NCBI RefSeq assembly: GCF_013137895.1
Contig: NZ_CP053538.1
Coordinates: 4,805,001-4,869,000 of the forward strand
Length of the DNA: 64,000 nt
Source of the DNA: Hymenobacter taeanensis
GTDB taxonomy: Bacteria > Bacteroidota > Bacteroidia > Cytophagales > Hymenobacteraceae
Direction of reading: 5' to 3'
Under the pieces are notes generated by a model. The model saw only the letters and a list, made by a program, of their open reading frames with translations, had not been told where the DNA came from and ran no database searches. This document shows positions 18,814-26,720 of the stretch, one piece after another. The position numbers were made by a program, and so were the translations under genes. The first letter of the stretch is position 1. Each line of letters starts with the position of its first letter.

Positions 18814-21306
18814 ATGCAAATATCTGGTCAAGAGGCAGTTGCACATTCACTGAATCGCGCAGTAGAGCAGGCACCTGGTGGTAAAGCAGTCAGATTAAGC
18901 AAAGTCGGTATTCAGCTTAAGGAAGCGGCTGGTGTATCACAGATGCGGGTGCTGGTGACTTTGGGCGTTATAAGCCTACTCTACTTCCTCGTATGGTTTG
19001 CTACAGCGGAGCCGATTGGTTACGCCCCTCTCTTTTGGTTGCTGACTTTTTCTTTAGGGTTTAAGCTTCTGCGTATGCTTCACGAGTGGTATCACTACGT
19101 GAACGTGACCGAGCCCTTACCTCCTACAGGGCACATGCCTTTGTTTACGGTGGATATCCTCACCACATCATGCCCCGGCGAGCCACATGCCATGGTGGTG
19201 CAAACGCTGGAGGCTATGCAAGCCGTTACGTATCCGCATACCAGCTACCTCTGTGATGAAGGCAATGACCCATACCTACGTGCTGTTTGTGAGCAACTAG
19301 GAGTGATACACGTCACACGTGAAGTCAAAATCAACGCGAAGGCGGGCAACATAAACCACGCCCTTAAACAGGCTACTGGTGAGCTATGCGTTGTGCTTGA
19401 CCCCGACCATGTGCCTGCTCCTGATTTCCTGGATCACGTAGTTCCTTTTTTTAGCAACTCAAAAGTGGGCTACGTACAAGTAGTACAGGCTTACGGAAAC
19501 CAGCAGGAAAGCCTGGTGGCTAAGGGCGCAGCCGAGCAGACGTATCATTTCTATGGCCCGCTTATGATGGGCATGAACAGTTATAACACAGCTCAAGCTA
19601 TTGGCGCCAACTGTACGTTTCGCCGAGCAGCTCTAGACTCTATTGGTGGGCATGCTGCCGGCTTAACAGAAGATATGCACACAGCTATGCAGCTGCATGC
19701 GGCGGGCTGGCAATCAGTATACGTACCGCGTGTTCTGAGCCGAGGATTGGTGCCATCCACCTTAGGAGCCTTTTACTCTCAGCAGCTAAAGTGGGCCCGA
19801 GGAGCTTTTGAATTGCTTTTCGTGGTGTATCCGCGGTTGTTCCGGCAATTCTCTTGGCGGCAACGGCTACACTATGCCATCCTTCCGTTGTACTTTCTTT
19901 CGGGCCTGATTACCTTAATTGATCTGGCAGTGCCAATCTACTCGTTGGCCTTTTCTGTGTATCCCTGGCATATCTCGCTGCCTGCTTTTGTGCTACACTT
20001 AGCGCCTTTACTAGGCATTGGTTTGTTGATTCGCTATAAAGCACAGCGCTGGCTTCGTGACCCTTCTGAGAGAGGCTTGCATTTAGCGGGTGGCTTTTTG
20101 AGGGTTGGTACGTGGTGGGTATATCTGCTCGGGCTGGTATATACATTCCTACGGGTGCGGGTGCCTTATATCCCTACCCCTAAAGAGGGAAATTATGAGA
20201 ACGAGCTCAGGATTTGTCTGCCCAATATTTTTGCAATAGCTGCGTGTGCTATTGCAGTTAAATTTGCCGGCTACGTTGACTGGAGCCCCTATTCGCGCTT
20301 AATGGCTTTTCTGGCTACGGTTAATGCTGCTATACTACTGGTGGCGGTGGTTATGGGCCAGCACGTTTGGGCGCGTACTATCATGACCGATCTGGAGTCG
20401 CAGTTCATGCGCAGGCTGCTTTCCCCTTTCAAGCGCCTCCTGTTGGGAATGACCCTGCGCATAGAATCAGGAGCTATTTCTCTGGCAGCTGCCAGTATAG
20501 TCATTATGGGGCTCACAGATTCCGCCTTGTATATCCAGTCGGGCTTGACGTATCCTGCCTCTTATGCTTGGCTGCAGAATGGAGATGAACCGTTGCGCGT
20601 AGGCACGCAACTCAACCATCCGTATACTACCGTACCGGTACAGTTCGCTTCTCTGCAGAACTCTAAGCTTCTGGCTTATATCTATCCAGACCACGTTACT
20701 GACGTGGCGGCTTTAACACTGGAGGATAAGTTGCCAACCTCAGCTATACTCACTTTGCAACACCAGGGTACAACTCCCCTGCTTACGTGGCAGGCTGATT
20801 CTTCGGTGGCCAACTGGCGGGCCCTAGCTCAGGCACTGCGCAAGGTGCGGCAGCCTGTTTTGCTGCGTCCTATCCTGCGGGCTACTTCACCAGTGGCCTA
20901 CAGAGCAACTTGGCTCGCATTAACGAATGAGTTTAAAGCCTGTGGAGCTAACAACGTGCTGTGGGCCTGGACCCCACCCTCGCCTGCAGCTCTGCAAGCC
21001 TATTTTCCAGGGCAGGATAAAGTGAACTGGATAGCTCTGCCTTACTCATCTAACCATACTGCAAGCAATACGTCGGTTACGTATATGGCCTACCGCCACC
21101 AACTAGCCAAGAATATGGCCTTGCACACCAAGCCCGTTATGCTGTTCATGCAGGACGATGTGCCGGATCAAAAACGTGTATTACGTCAGATACAGGAGCA
21201 GTACCCTGAAGTGAAGGTCGTACTTTTTCAGGAAGAAACCCGGCGTAAGTCAGTGCCGCTGCTATCTGCCAGAAAGTCCCGCGCCTTGTTCTCGAGTGCC
21301 AATTAG
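18814..21306 (+). CDS. Cellulose-synthase-like glycosyltransferase fused to a GH26-like domain
   Basis: An 830-residue inner-membrane protein. Residues about 45-85 hold two membrane segments. The family 2 glycosyltransferase domain carries the processive-enzyme motifs: CDEGNDP, DPDHVPAPDF, TEDMH and QQLKWARG. Several membrane segments follow up to about residue 575. The C-terminal about 190 residues are unusual: PVLLRPILRA near residue 679, GANNVLWAWTPP near 711 and VNWIALPY near 737 match the order of motifs in GH26 glycosidases, but the usual catalytic stretch (RPFHEMNG-like) reads RPILRATS. The enzyme should polymerise a beta-glycan from a UDP-sugar; the added domain may bind the product. 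The start is the ATG preceding QISGQE. Confidence 0.88.
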   Translation: MQISGQEAVAHSLNRAVEQAPGGKAVRLSKVGIQLKEAAGVSQMRVLVTLGVISLLYFLVWFATAEPIGYAPLFWLLTFSLGFKLLRMLHEWYHYVNVTEPLPPTGHMPLFTVDILTTSCPGEPHAMVVQTLEAMQAVTYPHTSYLCDEGNDPYLRAVCEQLGVIHVTREVKINAKAGNINHALKQATGELCVVLDPDHVPAPDFLDHVVPFFSNSKVGYVQVVQAYGNQQESLVAKGAAEQTYHFYGPLMMGMNSYNTAQAIGANCTFRRAALDSIGGHAAGLTEDMHTAMQLHAAGWQSVYVPRVLSRGLVPSTLGAFYSQQLKWARGAFELLFVVYPRLFRQFSWRQRLHYAILPLYFLSGLITLIDLAVPIYSLAFSVYPWHISLPAFVLHLAPLLGIGLLIRYKAQRWLRDPSERGLHLAGGFLRVGTWWVYLLGLVYTFLRVRVPYIPTPKEGNYENELRICLPNIFAIAACAIAVKFAGYVDWSPYSRLMAFLATVNAAILLVAVVMGQHVWARTIMTDLESQFMRRLLSPFKRLLLGMTLRIESGAISLAAASIVIMGLTDSALYIQSGLTYPASYAWLQNGDEPLRVGTQLNHPYTTVPVQFASLQNSKLLAYIYPDHVTDVAALTLEDKLPTSAILTLQHQGTTPLLTWQADSSVANWRALAQALRKVRQPVLLRPILRATSPVAYRATWLALTNEFKACGANNVLWAWTPPSPAALQAYFPGQDKVNWIALPYSSNHTASNTSVTYMAYRHQLAKNMALHTKPVMLFMQDDVPDQKRVLRQIQEQYPEVKVVLFQEETRRKSVPLLSARKSRALFSSAN

Positions 21307-21351
21307 GGCTTCACAGCAGGCCTCATTACCCTGTAACAACGGGCAGGTTTA

Positions 21352-21390
21352 CCCTTTGCAAAATGCACAGTTCAGTAGTTAAGCAAAGGG
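21352..21390 (+). terminator. Weak hairpin after the synthase gene
   Basis: CCCTTTGC and GCAAAGGG pair across about 23 bases, 45 bases past the stop codon. No strong T run follows, so terminator function is uncertain. Confidence 0.35.
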
Positions 21391-21537
21391 AAACACCCAA
21401 GAAGCTTCTGCGTATTTATAACCAGGGTAAAAAAGGAGGTAAATACGGTAGCTTTTTCACTGATAGTTACTGAGTTTAGTTCGTAGAACTACCCAGTAAA
21501 TTCGCAGAAAGCTTATCTGCTAAAAATAACTCCACCC

Positions 21538-21822
21538 GTGAGTAAGTCCTGCACGCTGCGCGCATATGCTGAACCTGATGGGCCCATAGTGTGCCTGATT
21601 CTGGTTACGCATTCTCGCAGCGAAACTGATCTTTCGGAGATTGAGCTTCCGTATCTGCTTTGGCAATCTATGGGTACCCGGGCAGCGGCCGCCATGATAG
21701 CGCAGCTCTATTGCTGGAGCCAACCCGAAGTAGTGCGGCAGCTGGGCCGAGTTACTATCCGGCGCAGTATTACCAACCTGTTGCAATTACACCAGCGCGA
21801 ATTCCGTAGCAACCTACCGTAG
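21538..21822 (+). CDS. Hypothetical protein
   Basis: A 94-residue reading frame starting with GTG (MSKSCTLRAYAEP). The composition, with strands at CLILVTHS and helices at AAAAMIAQLYCW and RSITNLLQLHQ, resembles a real small globular protein, but no family was recognised. No ATG exists before residue 45, which lowers confidence in the start. It follows the glycosyltransferase gene by 230 bases on the same strand. Confidence 0.5.
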   Translation: MSKSCTLRAYAEPDGPIVCLILVTHSRSETDLSEIELPYLLWQSMGTRAAAAMIAQLYCWSQPEVVRQLGRVTIRRSITNLLQLHQREFRSNLP

Positions 21823-21983
21823 GCAGATTACAGCTACAGCCCAGTATATTACTTACATAAAACCAGCATTTTACGCTGAAAAACTCCGTATAAATTCGGG
21901 AGCATTTTTTAACAGGAGTTTGTTTAATCGGCCATCGGCACCAAGCCTGCCACTCGCTCTAAACTACTTGCCTGTTGAAAACA

Positions 21984-22292
21984 ATGCTTACGTTTACCCC
22001 ACCTGCAACCCTGGAGTTACACCTTGTACCCGCTGGTCGTCGGCTAGATTTCCCTACCCCTGCCGGGCAGTTCGCATACGTATACCGCCGCGGCCGTAAC
22101 CAGGTGTGGCAGTGCGTAGCCCGAAATGCCTGCAGCCCCTACCTTGATCGTGCTGCTACCAGTTCAGGCGTTATATATGACTATATGGTGCAATACCTGG
22201 ACTGTATGGGCAATGTCATCCATAAAACGCCGGTTGTACGGGCCACACCTGCCAGCCTGCCCGCCAGTCCTAGTTGGGTTAGTCTTCGCTAG
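21984..22292 (+). CDS. Hypothetical protein, beta-sandwich-like
   Basis: A 102-residue protein beginning MLTFTPPATLELHLVPAG; a TTG three codons upstream is an alternative start. The spacing of strands and the phrase IYDYMVQYLDCMGNVIHKTPVV resemble a single fibronectin type III-like or similar beta-sandwich module. No signal peptide or membrane segment is visible. Function is unknown. Confidence 0.55.
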   Translation: MLTFTPPATLELHLVPAGRRLDFPTPAGQFAYVYRRGRNQVWQCVARNACSPYLDRAATSSGVIYDYMVQYLDCMGNVIHKTPVVRATPASLPASPSWVSLR

Positions 22293-22513
22293 ACCACTCT
22301 CACAGTCTTCTCCAGAGCTTGTCCCTTATCGGCCCCACCTAGTTAACAGCTCCGAGAAGCCGTTTGCTGGTTGGCTGCCGAGGTGAGTTTGTGATTGAAA
22401 AGAAGACCAGGGCGTATAGAAAATATAACCTGAATTAGGCAGTACCAAACCTTATTGGATTGGTTTGATTTCATATTTGCCGCTTATACAAGTTTAAGCG
22501 CGCTGCTTTCTTC

Positions 22514-23815
22514 ATGCCTTCCTACGATATTCTTCTTATTGGGGCCGGTGCCGCCGGCTTGGTAGCCGCCAGAACTCTTGCCCAGGCCGGCCAACGCATA
22601 GCCATTCTTGAAGCTCGTACCCGTGCGGGAGGGCGCATTCACACCTTCGCTGACGCTGGCTTTACGGGTCCTACTGAAGGAGGCGCTGAATTTCTGCACG
22701 GCGACGTAGCATATTCCCGAGAGCTGCTTCGGGCCGCTGGCATTAGCACCCATGACACCAGCGGCAAGAACTACGAAGCCTCCGGGGGCAAGGCACAGGT
22801 TGCGGCAGGGTTCTTTGTGGAAGACATGCCTTTACTATTGCAAAAGCTGCAGGCACTGGAGCATGATGTACCTCTGGCAGAGTTTCTGGAACAACAATTT
22901 CCGGATGAGAAGTACCGCGCATTGCGTGATACCGTTACTCGCTTTGCGGAGGGGTATGATGCGGCTGATGCCCGCCGGGCCAGTTCCTTTGCTCTACGCG
23001 AGGAGTGGGCGGGCAACGGCGCCGAAGATTCTCCCCGCCCCGAGGGGGGCTACGGGAAATTGATAGCGTGGCTGGTGCAAGAAATAGAAGCGGCCGCTGG
23101 CGTCCTGCATTTCTCAACTGTAGTAGAAGAGGTCAGGTGGCAAGCAGGCCATGTAGAAGTAGTTTGCCGGGGTGGCAGCACCTTTACAGCCGCTAAAGTA
23201 GTACTTACGCTACCCCTCGGCGTGCTTCAAGCAGAAGCCGGAACACTTGGCCACGTGCGCTTTACTCCCGAGCTGCCAGCTTATAGAGCGGCTGCTACGG
23301 CGCTGGGTGTTGGCCCGGTAATCAAATTTCTGTTAGAATTTGAGGAGGGCTTCTGGCAGGAACCATCTGCAGATGTAGGCCAGCCTATGCCCAACATGGG
23401 CTTCCTTTTCTCGGATGCTGCCGTGCCTACGTGGTGGAGTCAGCTTCCCGATTCTCGGCCTTTGCTTACCGGCTGGGTGGCAGGCCCAGCTGCCGCCGCT
23501 CTCCGGGAAACCGCCGATGCTGAGTTGCTCACACTGGCCCTCAATACCTTGGCCTACGTATTTGGCTCTACTACCAGTTTTCTGCGCCGCCACCTACGCG
23601 CCCACCGCGTAGTGAACTGGGGAGCCGACCCATTTGCGCGAGGGGCCTATGCGTATGCCACAGTAAGTGCTGCAGCTGCCCATGAAGTGCTCAACCACCC
23701 CGTTGACAATACCTTGTTTTTTGCGGGCGAAGGCCTCTACCAAGGGGCTCACACTGGCACCGTTGAAGCGGCCTTAGTTAGTGGAGTAGATGCTGCAAAA
23801 AGAGTTTTAAGCTAG
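22514..23815 (+). CDS. FAD-dependent amine oxidase
   Basis: A 433-residue flavoprotein of the monoamine oxidase family. The N-terminal dinucleotide-binding motif is ILLIGAGAAGLVAARTLA, followed by EARTRAGGRIHT, the FAD-binding GG motif. The C-terminal FAD contact FFAGEGLYQGAHTGTVEAAL is complete. Members oxidise amines or polyamines to imines with release of hydrogen peroxide. There is no signal peptide, so it should be cytoplasmic. It is flanked by unrelated genes, so the substrate cannot be guessed from context. The start is the ATG of MPSYDILLIG, right before the FAD motif as expected. Confidence 0.9.
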   Translation: MPSYDILLIGAGAAGLVAARTLAQAGQRIAILEARTRAGGRIHTFADAGFTGPTEGGAEFLHGDVAYSRELLRAAGISTHDTSGKNYEASGGKAQVAAGFFVEDMPLLLQKLQALEHDVPLAEFLEQQFPDEKYRALRDTVTRFAEGYDAADARRASSFALREEWAGNGAEDSPRPEGGYGKLIAWLVQEIEAAAGVLHFSTVVEEVRWQAGHVEVVCRGGSTFTAAKVVLTLPLGVLQAEAGTLGHVRFTPELPAYRAAATALGVGPVIKFLLEFEEGFWQEPSADVGQPMPNMGFLFSDAAVPTWWSQLPDSRPLLTGWVAGPAAAALRETADAELLTLALNTLAYVFGSTTSFLRRHLRAHRVVNWGADPFARGAYAYATVSAAAAHEVLNHPVDNTLFFAGEGLYQGAHTGTVEAALVSGVDAAKRVLS

Positions 23816-24133
23816 TAGTTTGCAGTAAATCTTAGCTCTACCAGGTATGCCTTTCCGCCTGCTAGTCATTTCTCCACCTGTGTTTCAGGAAGCGGCGAAA
23901 TCTCTCCTCCCATAACTGTTTTATGCCAGCTACCGAGCCGGAGCATTTTTGCCTTTCTCCTCAGCCTAGATAATGTATTGGGCCACCGCTAACAGTCGTT
24001 GCTTACACGTCTACACTTAACCCGTAGGGCTGGCATTTGAGGTCTGCATAACCTCAAGTCAAAAAAGGGCGGAGAAGCTACGGCCGCCAAACCTGCTTCC
24101 CCGCCCCTGCTGCACTGGGCAGCTATCTTTGGC
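23816..24133. other. Intergenic region between convergent genes
   Basis: 318 bases between the amine oxidase and asnA, which face each other. Apart from the asnA terminator at 24061-24106 nothing is recognised. Confidence 0.5.
24061..24106 (-). terminator. Terminator of asnA
   Basis: On the minus strand GGGCGGGGAAGC pairs with GCUUCUCCGCCC (one G-U pair) and is followed by six T. It lies about 30 bases past the asnA stop codon. Confidence 0.85.
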
Positions 24134-25141
24134 TTACAACAGGCCTATCCCACTGCCGGCCATTTCCTCGCGCACTGAGTCAGACCAGATGCTTACCTGC
24201 ACCTCGCCAATATGCCCTTTGCGCAGCATAAACATGCACACCCGGCTCTGCCCAATGCCGCCCCCAATGCTCTGGGGCAGCTCATCCTTCAGCAGACGCG
24301 AGTGAAACGACAGTTCCTGCCGATCCGCGCAGCCGCGCAGGGCCAACTGGCGTACCAGAGCGTGCTTATCAACCCGAATGCCCATAGAGGAAACCTCAAA
24401 GGAGGTTTGCAACACCGGGTGCCAAAGCAGAATGTCGCCGTTCAAGCCACGGTATCCCTCTGCGGTTTCAGTGCTCCAGTCGTCGTAGTCGGGGGCGCGG
24501 CCGTCGTGGGGCTCTCCGTGGCTCAGCTCCCCGCCAATGCCCATCAGAAATACGGCGCCGTATTGCTTCACGGCCTCATGTTCGCGCTCTTTGGGTGAGA
24601 GCGTAGGGTACTGCCTGAGCAGATCCTCAGCGTGCAGGAACGTGATGCGGCCGGGCAGCACAGGTGTAATTTCCGGATATTCAGCAGCAATGCGTGCCTC
24701 CGTGGTGCGCAGAGCCTCGTAAATGCGCTCTACCGTGGCTTGCAGAAACTCTACCGTGCGCTGCTCCCGCTGAATGTGCTTTTCCCAGTCCCACTGATCA
24801 ACGTAGATGGAGTGAATAGGCGAGTAATCCTCATCGGGACGCAGGGCGCGCATGTCGGTCAGCAGGCCACGGCCGGCTTCAATACCAAGTTCCTGCAGGC
24901 GCACCCGCTTCCACTTCGCCAGCGAATGCACTACCACGGCCCGGCGCTCATCCAGCGCTTTAATCGGGAAGCCAACCGGGCGCTCAATGCCGTTCAGGTC
25001 GTCGTTGATGCCGGTACCATCAAGCACGGCAATCGGCGACGACACTTTACTGAGCTGCAATTGTGAAGACAACTCTTTAGCAAATACCTCCTTCACAAAG
25101 CTGATGGCTTCTTCGGTTTTTAATAATTCCTGCGCAGTCAT
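24134..25141 (-). CDS. asnA: Aspartate--ammonia ligase AsnA
   Basis: A 335-residue ammonia-dependent asparagine synthetase, close to the 330 residues of the E. coli enzyme. It makes asparagine from aspartate, ammonia and ATP through an aspartyl-AMP intermediate; the fold is that of class II aminoacyl-tRNA synthetases. Seen: LDGTGINDDLNGIERPVGF, VVVHSLAKWKRVRL, DMRALRPDE, and the C-terminal IGGGIGQSRVCMFML, the class II motif 3. An upstream extension of 18 residues is open but has no family resemblance; MTAQELLK is the start. The gene is preceded by an asparagine-rich leader ORF and terminator (25305-25446), which suggests control by attenuation in response to asparagine supply. Confidence 0.96.
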   Translation of the reverse strand: MTAQELLKTEEAISFVKEVFAKELSSQLQLSKVSSPIAVLDGTGINDDLNGIERPVGFPIKALDERRAVVVHSLAKWKRVRLQELGIEAGRGLLTDMRALRPDEDYSPIHSIYVDQWDWEKHIQREQRTVEFLQATVERIYEALRTTEARIAAEYPEITPVLPGRITFLHAEDLLRQYPTLSPKEREHEAVKQYGAVFLMGIGGELSHGEPHDGRAPDYDDWSTETAEGYRGLNGDILLWHPVLQTSFEVSSMGIRVDKHALVRQLALRGCADRQELSFHSRLLKDELPQSIGGGIGQSRVCMFMLRKGHIGEVQVSIWSDSVREEMAGSGIGLL

Positions 25142-25304
25142 GGCAATTATTTTTTTATGGTTTTTGGAAAGATTTTTATTTTCGAAAAGGCACACGAATT
25201 TCCTCCTCCCTGCCGGGAGTTTTTTTATGATTGGCTACTTGGCCACACGTGATACTTACTGTTCTGTTCCGGCTACCGACAAGGTTATCCAGCGCAGCAG
25301 GCAC

Positions 25305-25334
25305 AAAAAAAGCCTTCCAACAGGTGGAAGGCTT
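25305..25334 (-). terminator. Attenuator terminator in the asnA leader
   Basis: On the minus strand AAGCCTTCCA, a five-base loop and TGGAAGGCTT form a perfect ten-pair stem followed by a T run. It lies between the leader ORF and asnA, about 165 bases before the asnA start. Its 5' arm is also complementary to leader bases 25381-25389, so the leader can form a competing antiterminator. Confidence 0.85.
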
Positions 25335-25340
25335 AAAAAG

Positions 25341-25359
25341 AAAATCAGTTTCTGATTTT
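25341..25359 (-). promoter_or_regulatory. Small hairpin between leader ORF and attenuator
   Basis: AAAATCAG and CTGATTTT form an eight-pair stem with a three-base loop, directly after the leader stop codon. It may act as a pause or spacer structure in the attenuator. Confidence 0.5.
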
Positions 25360-25446
25360 TCAGTTCTCCAAAGGAGCAATAGCCTTCCAGTCCCGAATAT
25401 TATTATTCGAGTTATTATTCTGGAGATTATTGCGGAAATGACGCAT
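25360..25446 (-). CDS. Asparagine-rich leader peptide of asnA
   Basis: A 28-codon ORF with an ATG start and TGA stop, missed by length filters. Its centre reads FRNNLQNNNSNNNIR: eight Asn codons within eleven positions (residues 6-16), with one more Asn at the end. Codons 20-22 (TGG AAG GCT) are exactly complementary to the 5' arm of the downstream terminator. A ribosome stalled on the Asn codons for lack of charged tRNA-Asn would leave that segment free to pair with the terminator arm and let transcription run into asnA; a ribosome reaching the stop would cover it and allow termination. The layout is seen directly; the mechanism is inferred from known amino-acid attenuators such as trp and his. 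Confidence 0.85.
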   Translation of the reverse strand: MRHFRNNLQNNNSNNNIRDWKAIAPLEN

Positions 25447-25477
25447 TATTGAGGTCTGTATTTCTGTCAGATGTATG

Positions 25478-25485
25478 CAAGTATA
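25478..25485 (-). promoter_or_regulatory. Candidate promoter box for the asnA leader
   Basis: On the minus strand TATACTTG differs by one base from the Bacteroidota -7 consensus TAnnTTTG. It lies 32 bases before the leader ORF start, which would give a short leader transcript. No clear -33 box was found at the expected distance. Confidence 0.35.
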
Positions 25486-25640
25486 AACGGAGCCAATTAT
25501 TAATCCTAATAATTTATAAAAATTATTTTGTTACCCCTGCTAAGCAAGCTACACATTACCTTTTAGGTCACTATTATAGTAATAAGCCATAACGGCTGAG
25601 TACGGAGCTACACGGCCAGAGTATTTTGCATGGTGCCAAC

Positions 25641-26369
25641 CTATAGCTCCGCTTGCTCGCCTCCGGTCAAGGATTCGCGCACTTCCCGCACGGCTCCAGC
25701 TACGGCGGTGGGTACCACCACATCGGGTTGCAGCAGGCGTAACAGGCGCTGGTATTTGGCCCGGCCTTCGGCCAGCATGTGGGGGGGCACCTCAAATACA
25801 AACAACTCAAATGGCTCTACCTTTTGCACTCCTACCAACAGGAAACGGTCAGCACGCAGGGCATCGGCGTAGAAAGCAGCCTGCCGGTCGTAGTCGTAGC
25901 CACTGCACTGCGCCACAAAGTGACTGTAATCGCGGGCCAAGGTGGTTTTGAAGTCTACGATGGTGTACGGCTCACCGGGCTGCTCAATAACCAAGTCTGC
26001 CCGGAGCTTGCAAAGCGTACCGGTGTCAGGTTCCGTAAAGATGCAGCTGGGCTCTGGCGTACCTATTTCCAGCAACCTGTTCACCTCCGGGTTCAGCTTT
26101 ACCCCATCCACCATCCACCAAATCAGGGTGTCGTTGATACCGGGTAAACCTGGCTCATACAAGTCGGGCTCTAGCAGCGCCGTGTGAAATGCCGTGCCCA
26201 GGCCTAACGCCCCAGAGGAGGAAGTAACCGGACGCGGCGGACGCCCATACAGCGCATCGCGCAGCCGCGAAAGATCAGAATTGGCAATAGCCGGCAACGC
26301 CCGGTAATCATCGTATGGAATGCGCAGCAGATCAGGCCGCGGGGTGGCAGTAGGAGTAGAATCAATCAC
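25641..26369 (-). CDS. PD-(D/E)XK nuclease-like protein (RecE/exonuclease VIII-like)
   Basis: A 242-residue protein matching the nuclease domain of phage-type exonucleases such as RecE. The active-site elements are in order: H in LGLGTAFHTALLEP, D in KLRADLVIEQ, DFKTT (the D-x-K of the family) and the YDRQAAFYADAL helix with its glutamine and tyrosine. Such enzymes degrade one strand of duplex DNA, often next to a single-strand annealing partner. No RecT or other phage gene is nearby, so it is either a domesticated relic or a stand-alone enzyme. An N-terminal Met-Ile-Asp start fits; no alternative ATG lies near. Confidence 0.82.
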   Translation of the reverse strand: MIDSTPTATPRPDLLRIPYDDYRALPAIANSDLSRLRDALYGRPPRPVTSSSGALGLGTAFHTALLEPDLYEPGLPGINDTLIWWMVDGVKLNPEVNRLLEIGTPEPSCIFTEPDTGTLCKLRADLVIEQPGEPYTIVDFKTTLARDYSHFVAQCSGYDYDRQAAFYADALRADRFLLVGVQKVEPFELFVFEVPPHMLAEGRAKYQRLLRLLQPDVVVPTAVAGAVREVRESLTGGEQAEL

Positions 26370-26720
26370 GCAACTAGAACAGCAGAGCCTATAAAAAGGC
26401 TCCGAAAAAAGAGAAAGGCAGGCTTTGAATCAGGAGTATACGAATTTTCCGCAGAAGTGCCGCTCCTTACTCCATGCCATGCCCCATGTCTCTCCCCCAT
26501 AATTCATCCAACTGACCTAGGCCAGTAGTTGTATTGAGTAGGATGCCAAGTACACATCAGCTGCTGCCCTAATGCCTCCTATTGTATGTGGTAGGCCACT
26601 CACATACCCTCCAGCTACCGGCAACTCGCGTAAAATGAGAACCCCCGCTCCCTGCCTCCGATCAGGATATCGGAGCAGGGAGCGGGGGTTCGGATGTAGA
26701 GCTCTGCGGAGCCGGGTAAG
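26370..26720. other. Intergenic region
   Basis: 351 bases between two minus-strand genes, holding the hairpin at 26640-26690. No further gene or RNA is recognised. Confidence 0.5.
26640..26690 (-). terminator. GC-rich hairpin after the secreted glycosidase
   Basis: Arms of about 22 bases (AACCCCCGCTCCCTGC and its complement, one bulge) lie 30 bases past the stop codon of the gene at 26721. The T run is weak. Confidence 0.65.

Noticed and set aside
25142..25195. An 18-residue N-terminal extension of AsnA
   Set aside because: It is Lys- and Asn-rich, does not resemble the family, and the normal AsnA length is reached from the ATG at 25141.
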